Source: Geobacter sp.
Lineage (GTDB): Bacteria > Desulfobacterota > Desulfuromonadia > Geobacterales > DSM-12255
DNA: 37,014 bases
Direction: 5' to 3'
NCBI GenBank assembly: GCA_012026855.1
Contig: VEOV01000011.1
Coordinates: forward strand, 1-37,014
In this document: one piece after another, positions 17,491-25,598 of the stretch
Layout: each line of letters starts with the position of its first letter
Numbering within the stretch: the stretch's first letter is position 1
The notes under the pieces: model-generated
Databases searched by the model: none
What the model was told of the DNA's origin: nothing
The model's input: only the letters and a program-made list of their open reading frames with translations
Translations under genes and position numbers: made by a program

Positions 17491-17589
17491 ATGAAATTAC
17501 CCGCTTCTCAGGAAATCATCCTGTTGCACCCTTCTGGCATTTTGCCCCCTTTTCCTATGCGCTGCTTCAGCTGCGCCCCCCCATGTTAA
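17491..17589 (+). CDS. Possible 32-codon upstream ORF overlapping the kinase start
   Basis: A short frame (MKLPASQEIILLHPSG...) with GGAGAG at 17482-17487 just before its ATG. Its stop (17587-17589) overlaps the next gene's ATG at 17583, which has no ribosome-binding site of its own. It could serve to couple translation of the kinase. No homology is claimed, and chance occurrence is possible. Confidence 0.3.
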   Translation: MKLPASQEIILLHPSGILPPFPMRCFSCAPPC

Positions 17590-19508
17590 CTCTTTCGCAG
17601 ATCATAGCAGAAGGTGAATCCCTTCTGGTAAAGCGGATTGTGATGTATGCCGAGCAGATCGGCTATATTAATTTCACCCCTGCGTCGCCGGATGTCTGGA
17701 TAAAATCGATCCAGGGGCTTTCTGCCGGCCTTATAAACGCCCTTTCCGAATCCGCCGATATTCCGGAACTTGCGCCGTCCTGCGAATCAGTCAATGACAG
17801 AATCACCGCCTTCGGGGTAGAGCAGGCCAGGGCCCATCGCAATCGGGGAATAACACTTGAGATGTTCCTCGGCCTGATGAAATACTTCCGCCAGAGCTAC
17901 CACGATCTGATTGATGGTTCAACACTGGACTCCTCCCTGTGTAGATGGGCTCACATCTATGTGGAGCGTTACTTTGACAGGATCGAACTAGGCTTCATTT
18001 CCGAGTGGGAAAGGGCGGCTCTTGAACTTAAAAAGCAACACGAAGAGTTGCTGCTTGACCATAACCGCGACCTTTTAGCCGCCAACAGCAAGCTTGAACA
18101 GGAAATTGCCGAAAAAAAACGCGCTGAACAGCAGATTCAGAAACTAAACCGGGAACTTGAAAGACGCGTTGCCGCCAGAACCCTGCAACTGCAAAGAATC
18201 AACGAGCAGAACCATCACAAACTGCGGGAACTCGCCCTCCTCAATCGACTCAGTACAATCAACCTTTCCCAAATTAGATTGAACCGCCTTACCCATCTCC
18301 TGCTCGTCTCGCTCGTCACCCCCGGTTTCTTTGACAGGGCAATGCTGTTAATGCTGAACGAACGGTCAGAAACCCTGCAGGGGATGCTGGGAATAGATGA
18401 GCCGTTCCATTATCTGCATGACAATGTGGATATCTCTGATGCTGAAATTGAAAGAATGGCGTCTTCAGATTTCAGCCGCAGGCTCCGTAGCTGCAGGATT
18501 GCACTTGTAAAAGGGAGAGACCCGTTTTACAGAACCGTTGCCGAAAAGAAAGTTCTGCTGCAAAAAGAGCCTATGCAGATCGAATCCAGTAGTGAAAGCT
18601 TTTTGACGACAATGGGCATCAAATCATTTGTATCTATCCCCCTGATCTTCAAGGACAGCCTGTTCGGAATTATTATTGCCGATAACAACAGAAGCGGGCG
18701 CAGGACCGGCAGGGATGACATGAAATTTCTGCAGCTATTTGCCAACCATGCCGGCATTGCCATCGAAAACCTGATGCTCTGTCAAAATCTCGAGGAAGCA
18801 AACTGCAGGCTTCACGAGGCTCAGGAGCAGCTTCTCCACGGCGAGCGGCTTGCTACTATCGGCGAGATGGCTGCCGGCATTGCCCACGAACTGAAGGGGC
18901 CACTGGTTGCCATCGGTGGTTTTGCCCGCAGACTTGACGGTAAAATTACGGACGGAACGCCGGAAAAAGGCTATATATCCACAATTATTGAAGAAGAAAA
19001 ACGCCTGGAAAACCTGCTTGATGATGTGCTTTCATTTTCCAGAAAGACAACTATCTGCTATGACCGTTGCACCATTGTCGACCTTATCGATAGTTCACTC
19101 TCCATAGTAGGTCATGCCTGCCAAAAGATCGGTGTCGAAGTAAGCCGGCATTACCCGCGAAAACAGCTGACGCTCTACGCTGATTGTCAGCAGCTCAAAC
19201 AGGTCTTTATCAATATTTTTTATAATGCACTTGAAGCCATGAAGGGTGGCGGGGTGCTGAAAATTTCGGTTTCTCTCTCCAGTAAAGACCGGATGATTTT
19301 GATAAAAATTGCCGACAGCGGCGAAGGTATCCCGAAAAACCAGCAGAACAGCATCTTTAATCCGTTTTTTACCACAAAAAAGAACGGTACCGGACTAGGA
19401 CTGCCGATCGCAAACAGGATCATGATTAATCACGGTGGCAAAATAAAAGTCAGAAATCATCAGGGAGGGGGTGCTGAATTTACCCTGCTTCTGCCTTATC
19501 ATGAGTAA
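17583..19508 (+). CDS. Cytoplasmic GAF-domain histidine kinase
   Basis: 641 residues, no membrane segment. Residues about 1-150 resemble the helical RsbRD-type N-terminal sensory domain (GITLEMFLGLMKYFRQSYHD). A coiled coil rich in Glu/Lys follows at about 155-215, then a GAF domain at about 220-400 and the kinase core: His435 in GIAHELKGP, an N box in FINIFYNALEAM, G1 DSGEGIP and G2 GTGLGLPIA. All catalytic boxes are intact. The start at 17583 lacks a ribosome-binding site; the frame stays open upstream to a TTG at 17424 inside dksA, but that extension looks non-coding. No response regulator is adjacent. Ligand unknown. Confidence 0.88.
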   Translation: MLTLSQIIAEGESLLVKRIVMYAEQIGYINFTPASPDVWIKSIQGLSAGLINALSESADIPELAPSCESVNDRITAFGVEQARAHRNRGITLEMFLGLMKYFRQSYHDLIDGSTLDSSLCRWAHIYVERYFDRIELGFISEWERAALELKKQHEELLLDHNRDLLAANSKLEQEIAEKKRAEQQIQKLNRELERRVAARTLQLQRINEQNHHKLRELALLNRLSTINLSQIRLNRLTHLLLVSLVTPGFFDRAMLLMLNERSETLQGMLGIDEPFHYLHDNVDISDAEIERMASSDFSRRLRSCRIALVKGRDPFYRTVAEKKVLLQKEPMQIESSSESFLTTMGIKSFVSIPLIFKDSLFGIIIADNNRSGRRTGRDDMKFLQLFANHAGIAIENLMLCQNLEEANCRLHEAQEQLLHGERLATIGEMAAGIAHELKGPLVAIGGFARRLDGKITDGTPEKGYISTIIEEEKRLENLLDDVLSFSRKTTICYDRCTIVDLIDSSLSIVGHACQKIGVEVSRHYPRKQLTLYADCQQLKQVFINIFYNALEAMKGGGVLKISVSLSSKDRMILIKIADSGEGIPKNQQNSIFNPFFTTKKNGTGLGLPIANRIMINHGGKIKVRNHQGGGAEFTLLLPYHE

Positions 19509-19514
19509 ACTTAA

Positions 19515-19590
19515 GGGGCTGTAGCTCAGTTGGGAGAGCGATGCGTTCGCAACGCATAGGCCGTCGGTTCGATCCCGATCAGCTCCACCA
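19515..19590 (+). tRNA. tRNA-Ala (anticodon CGC)
   Basis: Complete cloverleaf: acceptor GGGGCTG pairs with CAGCTCC and includes the G3-U70 wobble that identifies alanine tRNAs. The D arm is GCTC/GAGC, the anticodon stem ATGCG/CGCAT holds the loop TTCGCAA, and the T arm is GTCGG/CCGAT around TTCGATC. CCA is encoded at 19588-19590. The anticodon reads GCG codons. It begins 6 bases after the kinase stop codon. No copy of its 3' end was noticed elsewhere in the window, so there is no sign of an integrated element. Confidence 0.97.
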
Positions 19591-19622
19591 TCCTTTCTCA
19601 CCATTATTGCCAGAGTCATCAC

Positions 19623-19955
19623 ATGAACCTTCCCATGAAAAATCTGCTGTTGCCGGTGGCTGATACCAGCGAAGAGTTGTTTGAAACCCTGCTGCAGCGG
19701 CAAGGCATAAGGGTAGAGCGTATTGTATCAAACGGTCACGCAACGCCCGGGGGGGAGTGGTATGATCAGTCCTGGGATGAGTGGGTGCTGATGCTTGCCG
19801 GCAGTGCAGTCCTGCAGATCGAAGGGGAACCTGAACTGAAGCAGTTGCTCCCCGGCGATGCCATCATGCTACCGGCCCACCGCCGTCATCGGGTAGATGC
19901 GACTGACCTGCAGGAACCGACAATCTGGCTGGCCATTCATTTTGACTGTCAATAG
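19623..19955 (+). CDS. Small cupin-domain protein
   Basis: 110-residue single-domain cupin: GGEWYDQSWDEWVLMLAGSAVLQ and then LLPGDAIMLPAHRRHRVDAT form the two cupin motifs. Possible metal ligands are the Glu of DEW and His residues of AHRRHRV; the first cupin motif lacks the usual HxH pair, so metal binding is uncertain. Function unknown. It follows tRNA-Ala and precedes the two methyltransferase genes on the same strand. The ATG at 19623 and the one at 19635 both lack a good ribosome-binding site. Confidence 0.8.
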   Translation: MNLPMKNLLLPVADTSEELFETLLQRQGIRVERIVSNGHATPGGEWYDQSWDEWVLMLAGSAVLQIEGEPELKQLLPGDAIMLPAHRRHRVDATDLQEPTIWLAIHFDCQ

Positions 19956-19998
19956 GCAGCGCTGATCTCTCTTCAGGCTGTTGCCAATGGAGGACATA

Positions 19999-20766
19999 AT
20001 GTCATGGAATCCTGAGCAGTATCATAAATTCAAGCAGGAACGCCTCGCTCCCTTCAACGACCTGTTCGCCCTGATCAATGTCCGTTCAGGGCTTTCCGTA
20101 CTTGACATCGGTTGTGGTACCGGGGAACTGGCATTGGCACTGGCAGACAAGCTCCCGAAGAGCCGTGTCACCGGGGTGGACAGCTCGCCGGAAATGCTCC
20201 AAAAAGCTGCGGAGCGCTGTGCTGACCGGGTCAGTTTTGAACTGGGCTCAGTCGAAACTGTCTCCGGAACGTGGGATCTCCTCTTTTCCCACGCCGTACT
20301 GCACTGGGTAGAAGATCATCACGCCCTCATCCCCCGGCTCTGGACCCTGCTCAATCCTGGCGGCCAGCTTGCTGTGCAGATACCAGCCAACCATCGCCAC
20401 CCTTCACATACCTGCATCATTGCCGCTGCTTCGGAAGAGCCCTTCAGAGCTGCGTTAGGAGGCTGGGTGCGGCATTCCCCGGTCCTGGAAATCGACCAGT
20501 ATGCACAGCTTCTTCACGGCTGCGGCACTACTGAGTTCACCGTTCTGGAAAAAGTCTATCCGACATATCTGCCCAATGCAGCTGCCATTGCCGAATGGAC
20601 CAAGGGGACCACCCTTGTCCCGTATTTAGAACGGCTGCCCCATGAGCTGCATGAACCGTTCATGCAGCGCTACCGGGAACTGTTGATAAACGCCCTTCCA
20701 GAGGGGGAGATCATGTTCACCTTCAGGCGAATCCTTTTTACTGCCATAAAGCCAGCGCAAGGATAA
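19999..20766 (+). CDS. Trans-aconitate 2-methyltransferase-like protein
   Basis: 255-residue SAM-dependent methyltransferase resembling E. coli Tam along its length: it opens SWNPEQYHKF, has motif I LDIGCGTGELA at about 35-45, DSSPEMLQKA, LHWVEDHHALIPRLW, LLNPGGQLAVQIP and a C-terminal YLPNAAAIAEWTKGTTL region. Tam methylates trans-aconitate to detoxify this aconitase inhibitor. The resemblance supports the family, but substrate identity is inferred. ATG 19999 was chosen because GGAGGA lies at 19989-19994; an ATG-like start at 19981 lacks one. It lies 9 bases before the next methyltransferase gene. Confidence 0.8.
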   Translation: MSWNPEQYHKFKQERLAPFNDLFALINVRSGLSVLDIGCGTGELALALADKLPKSRVTGVDSSPEMLQKAAERCADRVSFELGSVETVSGTWDLLFSHAVLHWVEDHHALIPRLWTLLNPGGQLAVQIPANHRHPSHTCIIAAASEEPFRAALGGWVRHSPVLEIDQYAQLLHGCGTTEFTVLEKVYPTYLPNAAAIAEWTKGTTLVPYLERLPHELHEPFMQRYRELLINALPEGEIMFTFRRILFTAIKPAQG

Positions 20767-20775
20767 TTTCTTTAT

Positions 20776-21612
20776 ATGGTGACTGACCAATTACATGGAG
20801 ACATCCTCCGCCATTATGCCGGAGAGCCGCTGACAGAGCGGATTATTGCTGCCCTGCAGGCCGCCGGCAAATCACTCGACTGCCTGAAAATTGATGATCT
20901 GGCCCCCATTGACGAGTTCCATACCCGCGGACGCAAGGCGACCATGGAGCTTGCCAGTGCCGCCAATATCCAGCAGTGGATGAAGATTCTTGATGTGGGA
21001 AGCGGCATCGGCGGCCCGTCACGCTGCCTTGCAGCAACCTACGGCTGCATGGTTACCGGCCTTGACCTTAGCAAAGAGTATTGCCGTGTTGCCTCAATGC
21101 TGGCTGATATGGTCGGCCTGAATCACCTTGTCGACTACCAGCAGGGGGATGCTCTTGATCTGCCCTATGCTGATCAAAGCTTCGATGCAGTCTGGACACA
21201 GCATGCATCAATGAATATTTCCGACAAATCGAGGCTCTATGGTGAATTTTACCGTGTTTTAAAACCTGGAGGGGTGCTGGCGGCTTACGACGTCTTCAGC
21301 GGTTCCGGTGAAACGCTCCATTACCCGGTTCCCTGGGCATCTGAACCGGGTAGTAGTTTTCTTGTGTCTCCGGAAGAGAGCAGGCTGATACTTGCAGCCA
21401 CCGGTTTTGACATCAAGCTTTGGCAGGATGATACTGAATCCGCAACTGCCTGGTTCCGTAAGATCGCTACAAAAAGCAGCGAATCCTCCAAACCTGTCCT
21501 TGGACTCCATCTTCTTTTGGGGGATGAATTCCCGTCAATGCTGAAGAATCAGTTCTGCAATTTACAGGAAGGCCGGATCCGCATCATGCAGATTGTTGCT
21601 GAAAGGAAGTGA
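20776..21612 (+). CDS. Class I SAM-dependent methyltransferase
   Basis: 278 residues. Motif I is ILDVGSGIGGPSR at about 71-83, followed by VTGLDLSKEYC, a motif II-type SFDAVWTQHASMNI and YRVLKPGGVLAAYDV, typical of Methyltransf_11/UbiE-like enzymes acting on small molecules. The N-terminal DEFHTRGRKATMELA segment recurs in sarcosine/dimethylglycine and related methyltransferases, but substrate is not determined. It lies 9 bases after the Tam-like gene and is probably co-transcribed with it. No strong ribosome-binding site is seen before ATG 20776. Confidence 0.8.
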   Translation: MVTDQLHGDILRHYAGEPLTERIIAALQAAGKSLDCLKIDDLAPIDEFHTRGRKATMELASAANIQQWMKILDVGSGIGGPSRCLAATYGCMVTGLDLSKEYCRVASMLADMVGLNHLVDYQQGDALDLPYADQSFDAVWTQHASMNISDKSRLYGEFYRVLKPGGVLAAYDVFSGSGETLHYPVPWASEPGSSFLVSPEESRLILAATGFDIKLWQDDTESATAWFRKIATKSSESSKPVLGLHLLLGDEFPSMLKNQFCNLQEGRIRIMQIVAERK

Positions 21613-21969
21613 TAGGGGGCTAAAGGGTAAACGCGCTGGCTCCGAATAACACTCAATAGCATCTGGCTCTGGGGCAGGGGCATGGGGTACAGCTGTTGAG
21701 CAACCTTTGAAGTATACTCATAAAAAAATTATTTTAATAGACTGGAAATTTCCATTTCACGTGCTATATTTTATTCAAAAGGAGCTAAATGGCTGTCAAA
21801 AAGGAGGGCAGCGCTATCGAAGATACTCCGCCAGGCTGTACACTGACATAGCTGCTACATTGCTCCGGAGCCAACCACCTCCGGGATAACCCTTTGAAAA
21901 GGGAACCAGGATTTGAAAATAAAGAGACCCGCCGATTCGTTGGCGGGTCTTCATTTTTTCAGTAATGTT
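21613..21969. other. Gene-poor stretch with a possible small transcript
   Basis: No recognised gene. It contains an AT-rich segment, a 12-bp palindrome TGGAAATTTCCA (21743-21754), a TATATT box (21765-21770), AAAAGGAG (21777-21784) before a 20-codon ORF (21789-21851), a bulged stem pairing 21808-21817 with 21848-21855, the palindrome GCTCCGGAGC (21862-21871), a small CCCTT/AAGGG hairpin (about 21890-21903), and then a terminator. Together these could make a small RNA or small-protein transcript of about 180 bases on the + strand. It matches no riboswitch class that I checked from memory. Confidence 0.4.
21925..21959. terminator. Bidirectional rho-independent terminator
   Basis: A 9-bp perfect stem, AGACCCGCC (21925-21933) with GGCGGGTCT (21942-21950), and an 8-base loop. 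It is T-rich on the + strand (21953-21958) and, on the - strand, followed by CTTTATTTT. It would end the hemE-slyX operon on the - strand and anything transcribed through the preceding gap on the + strand. Confidence 0.85.
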
Positions 21970-22161
21970 TCAGTAGTGGGGCGGCGGCGACTCCTCTTCA
22001 GGACTCTTGTTGAGGGAAGGGAGCTGTTCCTTCAACTGACGCAGCTCGGTTGCCAGACGGTCGATCTCCAGCTGCTGGTTGTAAACCAGCTCGTTCAACT
22101 CCTCCACCATCTTCTGCTGGTGTGTCAGCTGAATCTCCAGATCGTCCAGACGCTCGCTCAC
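21970..22161 (-). CDS. slyX: SlyX family protein
   Basis: 63-residue coiled-coil protein with the SlyX pattern: RLDDLEIQLTHQQKMVEELN, heptads to about residue 48, a Pro/Glu-rich linker and the diagnostic C-terminal PPPHY. Function is unknown. The start is GTG at 22161, 3 bases after the hemE stop, so it is the last gene of the radical SAM-hemE operon; no clear ribosome-binding site is seen and translation may be coupled. The terminator follows within 20 bases. Confidence 0.9.
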   Translation of the reverse strand: MSERLDDLEIQLTHQQKMVEELNELVYNQQLEIDRLATELRQLKEQLPSLNKSPEEESPPPHY

Positions 22162-22164
22162 CGG

Positions 22165-23187
22165 CTACTTCTGGGACAGCCGGTGGACGCACTCTACCAT
22201 GAAGGTAGCGTTCTCCGGTGGCACTGTCGGCAGGATGCCGTGGCCGAGGTTGAAGATGTGACCCGGGCGGCCGGCGTTCTCGTCCAGTACCCGCTTGACT
22301 TCACGCTCGATGATCTCTTTGGAACCGTAAAGGACTGTTGGGTCGAGATTCCCCTGAACCGCAACCTTGGGGCCAAGGATATCACGCGCCTTGCCCAGAT
22401 CAACGTGCCAGTCGAGCCCCATGACATCGCCACCGGCCTGCTGCACCGTGTCAAGCATGGTAGCAGCGCCCTTGACAAAGTGGATGACCGGAGTGTTCTG
22501 ACGGTTGAGGCCATTGATCAGCTTAGTTGTATAGGGGAGGACAAAGCGGGCGTAGTCGGCTGGCGAAAGTACGCCGCCCCAGGTGTCGAAAATCTGGATC
22601 GCCTGGGCGCCAGCCGTGATCTGGGCGTTCAGGTACTCCATATCCATCATGGTGACCTTTTCCATCAAAGCAGCGTAAACCTCAGGCGCAGTGTACATCA
22701 TCTTCTTGATGTTTGCCCAGTCCTTGGAACCTTTGCCCTCTACCATGTAGCAGGCCAGGGTGAACGGCGCACCGCCGAAGCCGATCAGCGGCACCTTGTT
22801 GGCCAACTCGCGGCGGAGAATTTTGATTGCTTCCAGCACGTAGGGGACATCAGCTTCCGGATCGGGAATCCGCAGCGCCTCCACATCAGCCATGCATCTA
22901 ATCGGATGTTCGAAAACCGGCCCAGGGACAAAGTCGAGCTTCATCCCCATCGGCTCGACCGGGGTGAGGATGTCGGAGAAGAGTATGGCAGCATCTACGC
23001 CGAGGATATCCACCGGCTGAATCGATACTTCAGCAGCCAGCTCAGGAGTCTTGCAGAGCTCCAGGAAAGTGCACTTGGAACGGACCCGCATGTAGTCGGG
23101 GAGATAGCGGCCAGCCTGACGCATCAGCCATACCGGGGTACGATCAACCGGTTTGCCCCAGCAGGCATCGAGAAAACGTGTATTCAT
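22165..23187 (-). CDS. hemE: Uroporphyrinogen decarboxylase
   Basis: 340-residue cytoplasmic enzyme that decarboxylates the four acetate groups of uroporphyrinogen III to give coproporphyrinogen III in heme synthesis. The N-terminal signature PVWLMRQAGRYLPDY is at 18-32. Asp72 in FSDIL corresponds to the conserved catalytic aspartate of the family. The GTLGHGI-type C-terminal motif reads FNLGHGILP. AGGAGG at 23195-23200 precedes ATG 23187. It lies 20 bases after the radical SAM gene and is followed by slyX. Confidence 0.97.
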   Translation of the reverse strand: MNTRFLDACWGKPVDRTPVWLMRQAGRYLPDYMRVRSKCTFLELCKTPELAAEVSIQPVDILGVDAAILFSDILTPVEPMGMKLDFVPGPVFEHPIRCMADVEALRIPDPEADVPYVLEAIKILRRELANKVPLIGFGGAPFTLACYMVEGKGSKDWANIKKMMYTAPEVYAALMEKVTMMDMEYLNAQITAGAQAIQIFDTWGGVLSPADYARFVLPYTTKLINGLNRQNTPVIHFVKGAATMLDTVQQAGGDVMGLDWHVDLGKARDILGPKVAVQGNLDPTVLYGSKEIIEREVKRVLDENAGRPGHIFNLGHGILPTVPPENATFMVECVHRLSQK

Positions 23188-23207
23188 GTAAAACCCTCCT
23201 CAGGATG

Positions 23208-24278
23208 TTATGATTTTTTCTGTGTCCGGATCGGCACGTAATTGCAGAACGGCTCTTCTGCCATGTAGTCGCCATACACCGCATCGGCCCGCGCCCGGCA
23301 GCCGCCGCAGACGTTGATGTACTCGCACTCGCCGCACTTGCCCTTGTAGGCCTTGAAGTTGCGCAAGGCCTTGAAGATCTCGGAGTTCTCCCAGATCTCC
23401 CGGAACGGGGTCTCTTTCACATTGCCGGCGGTGCGGTGGAAATAGGAACATGGCTTGACATTGCCAAAACAGTCGATGAGACAGATGGTCTGGGCAGCGA
23501 TACACCCCTTGCCCCCTCCGGTGGAAAAGGTCAATGAGCGGCGCTCGAACTTGACCCCTTCGGCCTTGGCCTTCTGCGGCACAATCCGGTAGTAGTGGGG
23601 AGCGCAGGTGGGGCGCATGAGGATGTCATCCTCCAGTTTCTCCTGCTGGTAGTGCCAGTCCAGAATCTCCTCGTAGTCCTCCTTGGAGATCAGCTCATTC
23701 ATGATTTCCTCACCGCGCCCGGTGGGAACAATCATGAACATATACCAGGCTGTGGCCCCCAGGGACTTGGCCAGCTTGAAAGTGTTGGCAATATCCGACT
23801 GATTCCGTTTCGTAAAGGAGGAGTTGATGAGAAACTTCTGGCCATGCTTGCGGAAATACTCAGCCGCATTGATAACTCCCTGAAAGGCCCCGGCGCAAGA
23901 GCGGAAATCGTCATGGACCGCGGCAGTGGAGCCGTCAAGAGATAGCGACACCATCTTGATGTCCGCTTTTTTCATGTTTTCGCAGACTTCATCATTCACC
24001 AGGGCGCCGTTTGTGGCCATGCACATCCTCAAGCCGAGCGATGTGCCGTAAGAGGCAAGCTCGAAAATATCCTTGCGCAGGAGTGGCTCGCCACCGGAAA
24101 GAACCACTACCGGTTTGGAAAAATCGGCAATCTCCTTGAGAAGCTTTTTCCCCTCTTCGGTGGAAAAATCCCCCTCGGAAGAGGTCATATCTGAGGAACA
24201 GCGGCAGTGAACGCACTTGAGGTTACACTTTTGCGTAGTTTCCCACGCAACCCACTTGGGGATGAATTCTTGGCTCAT
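23208..24278 (-). CDS. Radical SAM/SPASM protein, AhbD-like (heme pathway)
   Basis: 356 residues. The radical SAM cluster motif is Cys18, Cys22 and Cys25 (CNLKCVHC). A SPASM-type C-terminal region carries further Cys residues (GCIAAQTICL, CSYFHR, CGECEYINVCGGCRARA, EEPFC) for auxiliary clusters. RPTCAPHYYRIV and the CGGCRARA tail recall the AhbC/AhbD/NirJ group; AhbD turns iron-coproporphyrin III into heme b. Linkage to hemE supports a heme role, but the exact reaction is inferred. ATG 24278 has GGAG at 24284-24287, spaced 5 bases; a GTG at 24284 was not chosen. Confidence 0.85.
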   Translation of the reverse strand: MSQEFIPKWVAWETTQKCNLKCVHCRCSSDMTSSEGDFSTEEGKKLLKEIADFSKPVVVLSGGEPLLRKDIFELASYGTSLGLRMCMATNGALVNDEVCENMKKADIKMVSLSLDGSTAAVHDDFRSCAGAFQGVINAAEYFRKHGQKFLINSSFTKRNQSDIANTFKLAKSLGATAWYMFMIVPTGRGEEIMNELISKEDYEEILDWHYQQEKLEDDILMRPTCAPHYYRIVPQKAKAEGVKFERRSLTFSTGGGKGCIAAQTICLIDCFGNVKPCSYFHRTAGNVKETPFREIWENSEIFKALRNFKAYKGKCGECEYINVCGGCRARADAVYGDYMAEEPFCNYVPIRTQKKS

Positions 24279-24309
24279 GGACACTCCAAAACTTTAGTTC
24301 AATCCTTAG

Positions 24310-24339
24310 ATAATAGTATGAAGGGCGCTTAAAACTCAA
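24310..24339 (-). promoter_or_regulatory. Promoter for the radical SAM-hemE-slyX operon
   Basis: Minus-strand TTGAGT (24339-24334), an 18-base spacer and TATTAT (24315-24310). It lies in the 77-base gap between the GAF/HD-GYP gene and the radical SAM start. The spacer is at the long end of the normal range. Confidence 0.5.
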
Positions 24340-24355
24340 GCAGATTCGGACTTTT

Positions 24356-25597
24356 TCAGTCAGGATAGAGGGTTGAAATGTGGTGAAAGGTCTCAATGTT
24401 CTGCAAGAAAATCCTCAGGAGGTCCGGGTCGAACATTTTACCAGACTCGTTTTCCAGCTCGGCAACGACGGCATCCTGGTCCCATGCCTCCTTGTAGCAG
24501 CGTCTGTTGGAGAGGGCGTCGTAAACGTCGGCAATTGCCACTATTCTGCCGAAAAGAGGAATCTCCTCCCCCTTTTTCCCCCGGGCCTTGCCATCTTCGG
24601 TCTCATAGCCGGCCAGAGGTTCTCCCGTCAGGTAGTCGACGAAGCCGGGATAGCCGTTGCCATCCCAGCGCTCGTGATGATTCATGGTTACCAGCAAGGA
24701 AGCTTCATCAATGTCAGAATAGAGCTCGGCAAAAAGCCTGGCTCCAAAGAGGGTATGTTCTTTCATGATGGCAAACTCTTCCGGAGTGAACCGCCCCGGC
24801 TTTTTCAGGATAAGGTCGGAAATCGCCACTTTGCCCACATCATGAAGCATTGCCGCAAGCCTTAGCAGATCCCGGGTCCGCTCCAGTTCATCCTCGGCAA
24901 CATTCTGCTCATGTGCCCATGCCTCATAAAGTGCTACTGAGTAGGATGCAACCCGGTTCACGTGGGCACCGGTCTCCTTGGGATCGCGCAGCTCTGCCAT
25001 CTTGTTCATCCGCATGATTATGCCCCGGGTCAGCTTTGCCCGTTCAACGGCATTAGCCGCAGCATTGGCAAAGTGGGCCAGAATCTGCATCCCCGACTGG
25101 GGGAATGGGATCACTTCGCCAAGCTCGTTTTTGGCGTTGATCAGCTGCAGCACACCTGACACGTCACCACGCTGGGCAATAAGAGGCAGAGTGAGCATTG
25201 ATCTGGTCCGGTAACCGGAAAGCTCGTCGTAACTCCTGTTAAAGGAGTATGGTGTACCCGCCGGGATATTCCAGGCATCGGCAATATTGAGCGGTTTTGC
25301 TGTCAGAGCAACATGGCCGGAGATGGAACTGCTGTTGATAGGAGTAGTGAAGGTGGAATAAATCAGTTTTTTCCCGGCAGGAAGTTTTGCCTGCATGGTG
25401 TCGTTTTGGGTATAACTGAACCTGAGGGAGTCTCCTTCACGAACGTAGATCGAACCGGCATCCGCAGCTGTAAACCGGCGGGCTTCGCCCAGGATTTTCT
25501 CCAGCAAAAGGTCGATGTCCCTGACGCTGGACATCTCACCTTCAAACTCAAGCACTCTCTGTATCCTGCTTAAATCATCAGACACCGGCACCCCCAT
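24356..25597 (-). CDS. GAF/HD-GYP domain protein, putative c-di-GMP phosphodiesterase
   Basis: 413 residues: a GAF domain at about 25-190 (small-ligand sensing) then an HD-GYP domain at about 205-405. Catalytic motifs are canonical: His252-Asp253 (MLHDVGK), HHERWDGNGYP at 308-317. This is therefore likely an active cytoplasmic c-di-GMP phosphodiesterase. The ATG at 25597 is 1 base past the stop of the TPR gene (TGAGATG); a GTG five codons in, after GGGGG, is another possible start. It is the last gene of the long run starting at gyrB and is a plausible output for the kinases upstream. Confidence 0.9.
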   Translation of the reverse strand: MGVPVSDDLSRIQRVLEFEGEMSSVRDIDLLLEKILGEARRFTAADAGSIYVREGDSLRFSYTQNDTMQAKLPAGKKLIYSTFTTPINSSSISGHVALTAKPLNIADAWNIPAGTPYSFNRSYDELSGYRTRSMLTLPLIAQRGDVSGVLQLINAKNELGEVIPFPQSGMQILAHFANAAANAVERAKLTRGIIMRMNKMAELRDPKETGAHVNRVASYSVALYEAWAHEQNVAEDELERTRDLLRLAAMLHDVGKVAISDLILKKPGRFTPEEFAIMKEHTLFGARLFAELYSDIDEASLLVTMNHHERWDGNGYPGFVDYLTGEPLAGYETEDGKARGKKGEEIPLFGRIVAIADVYDALSNRRCYKEAWDQDAVVAELENESGKMFDPDLLRIFLQNIETFHHISTLYPD

Positions 25598-25598
25598 C

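Noticed and set aside
19515..19590. tRNA-Ala as an attachment site of an integrated element
   Set aside because: No integrase gene and no repeat of the tRNA 3' end were noticed within the window.
21743..21770. Sigma54 promoter
   Set aside because: The GG and GC elements at -24/-12 are not at the required spacing.
21781..21915. Possible TPP, GEMM (c-di-GMP/cGAMP) or Moco riboswitch
   Set aside because: A few words such as CCCTTTGAA or CTCCGGAGCC look similar, but the conserved cores do not line up and no matching downstream gene is present.
21913..23241. A 442-codon open frame on the plus strand
   Set aside because: It is antisense to hemE and slyX and starts in front of the terminator; hemE is unambiguous.
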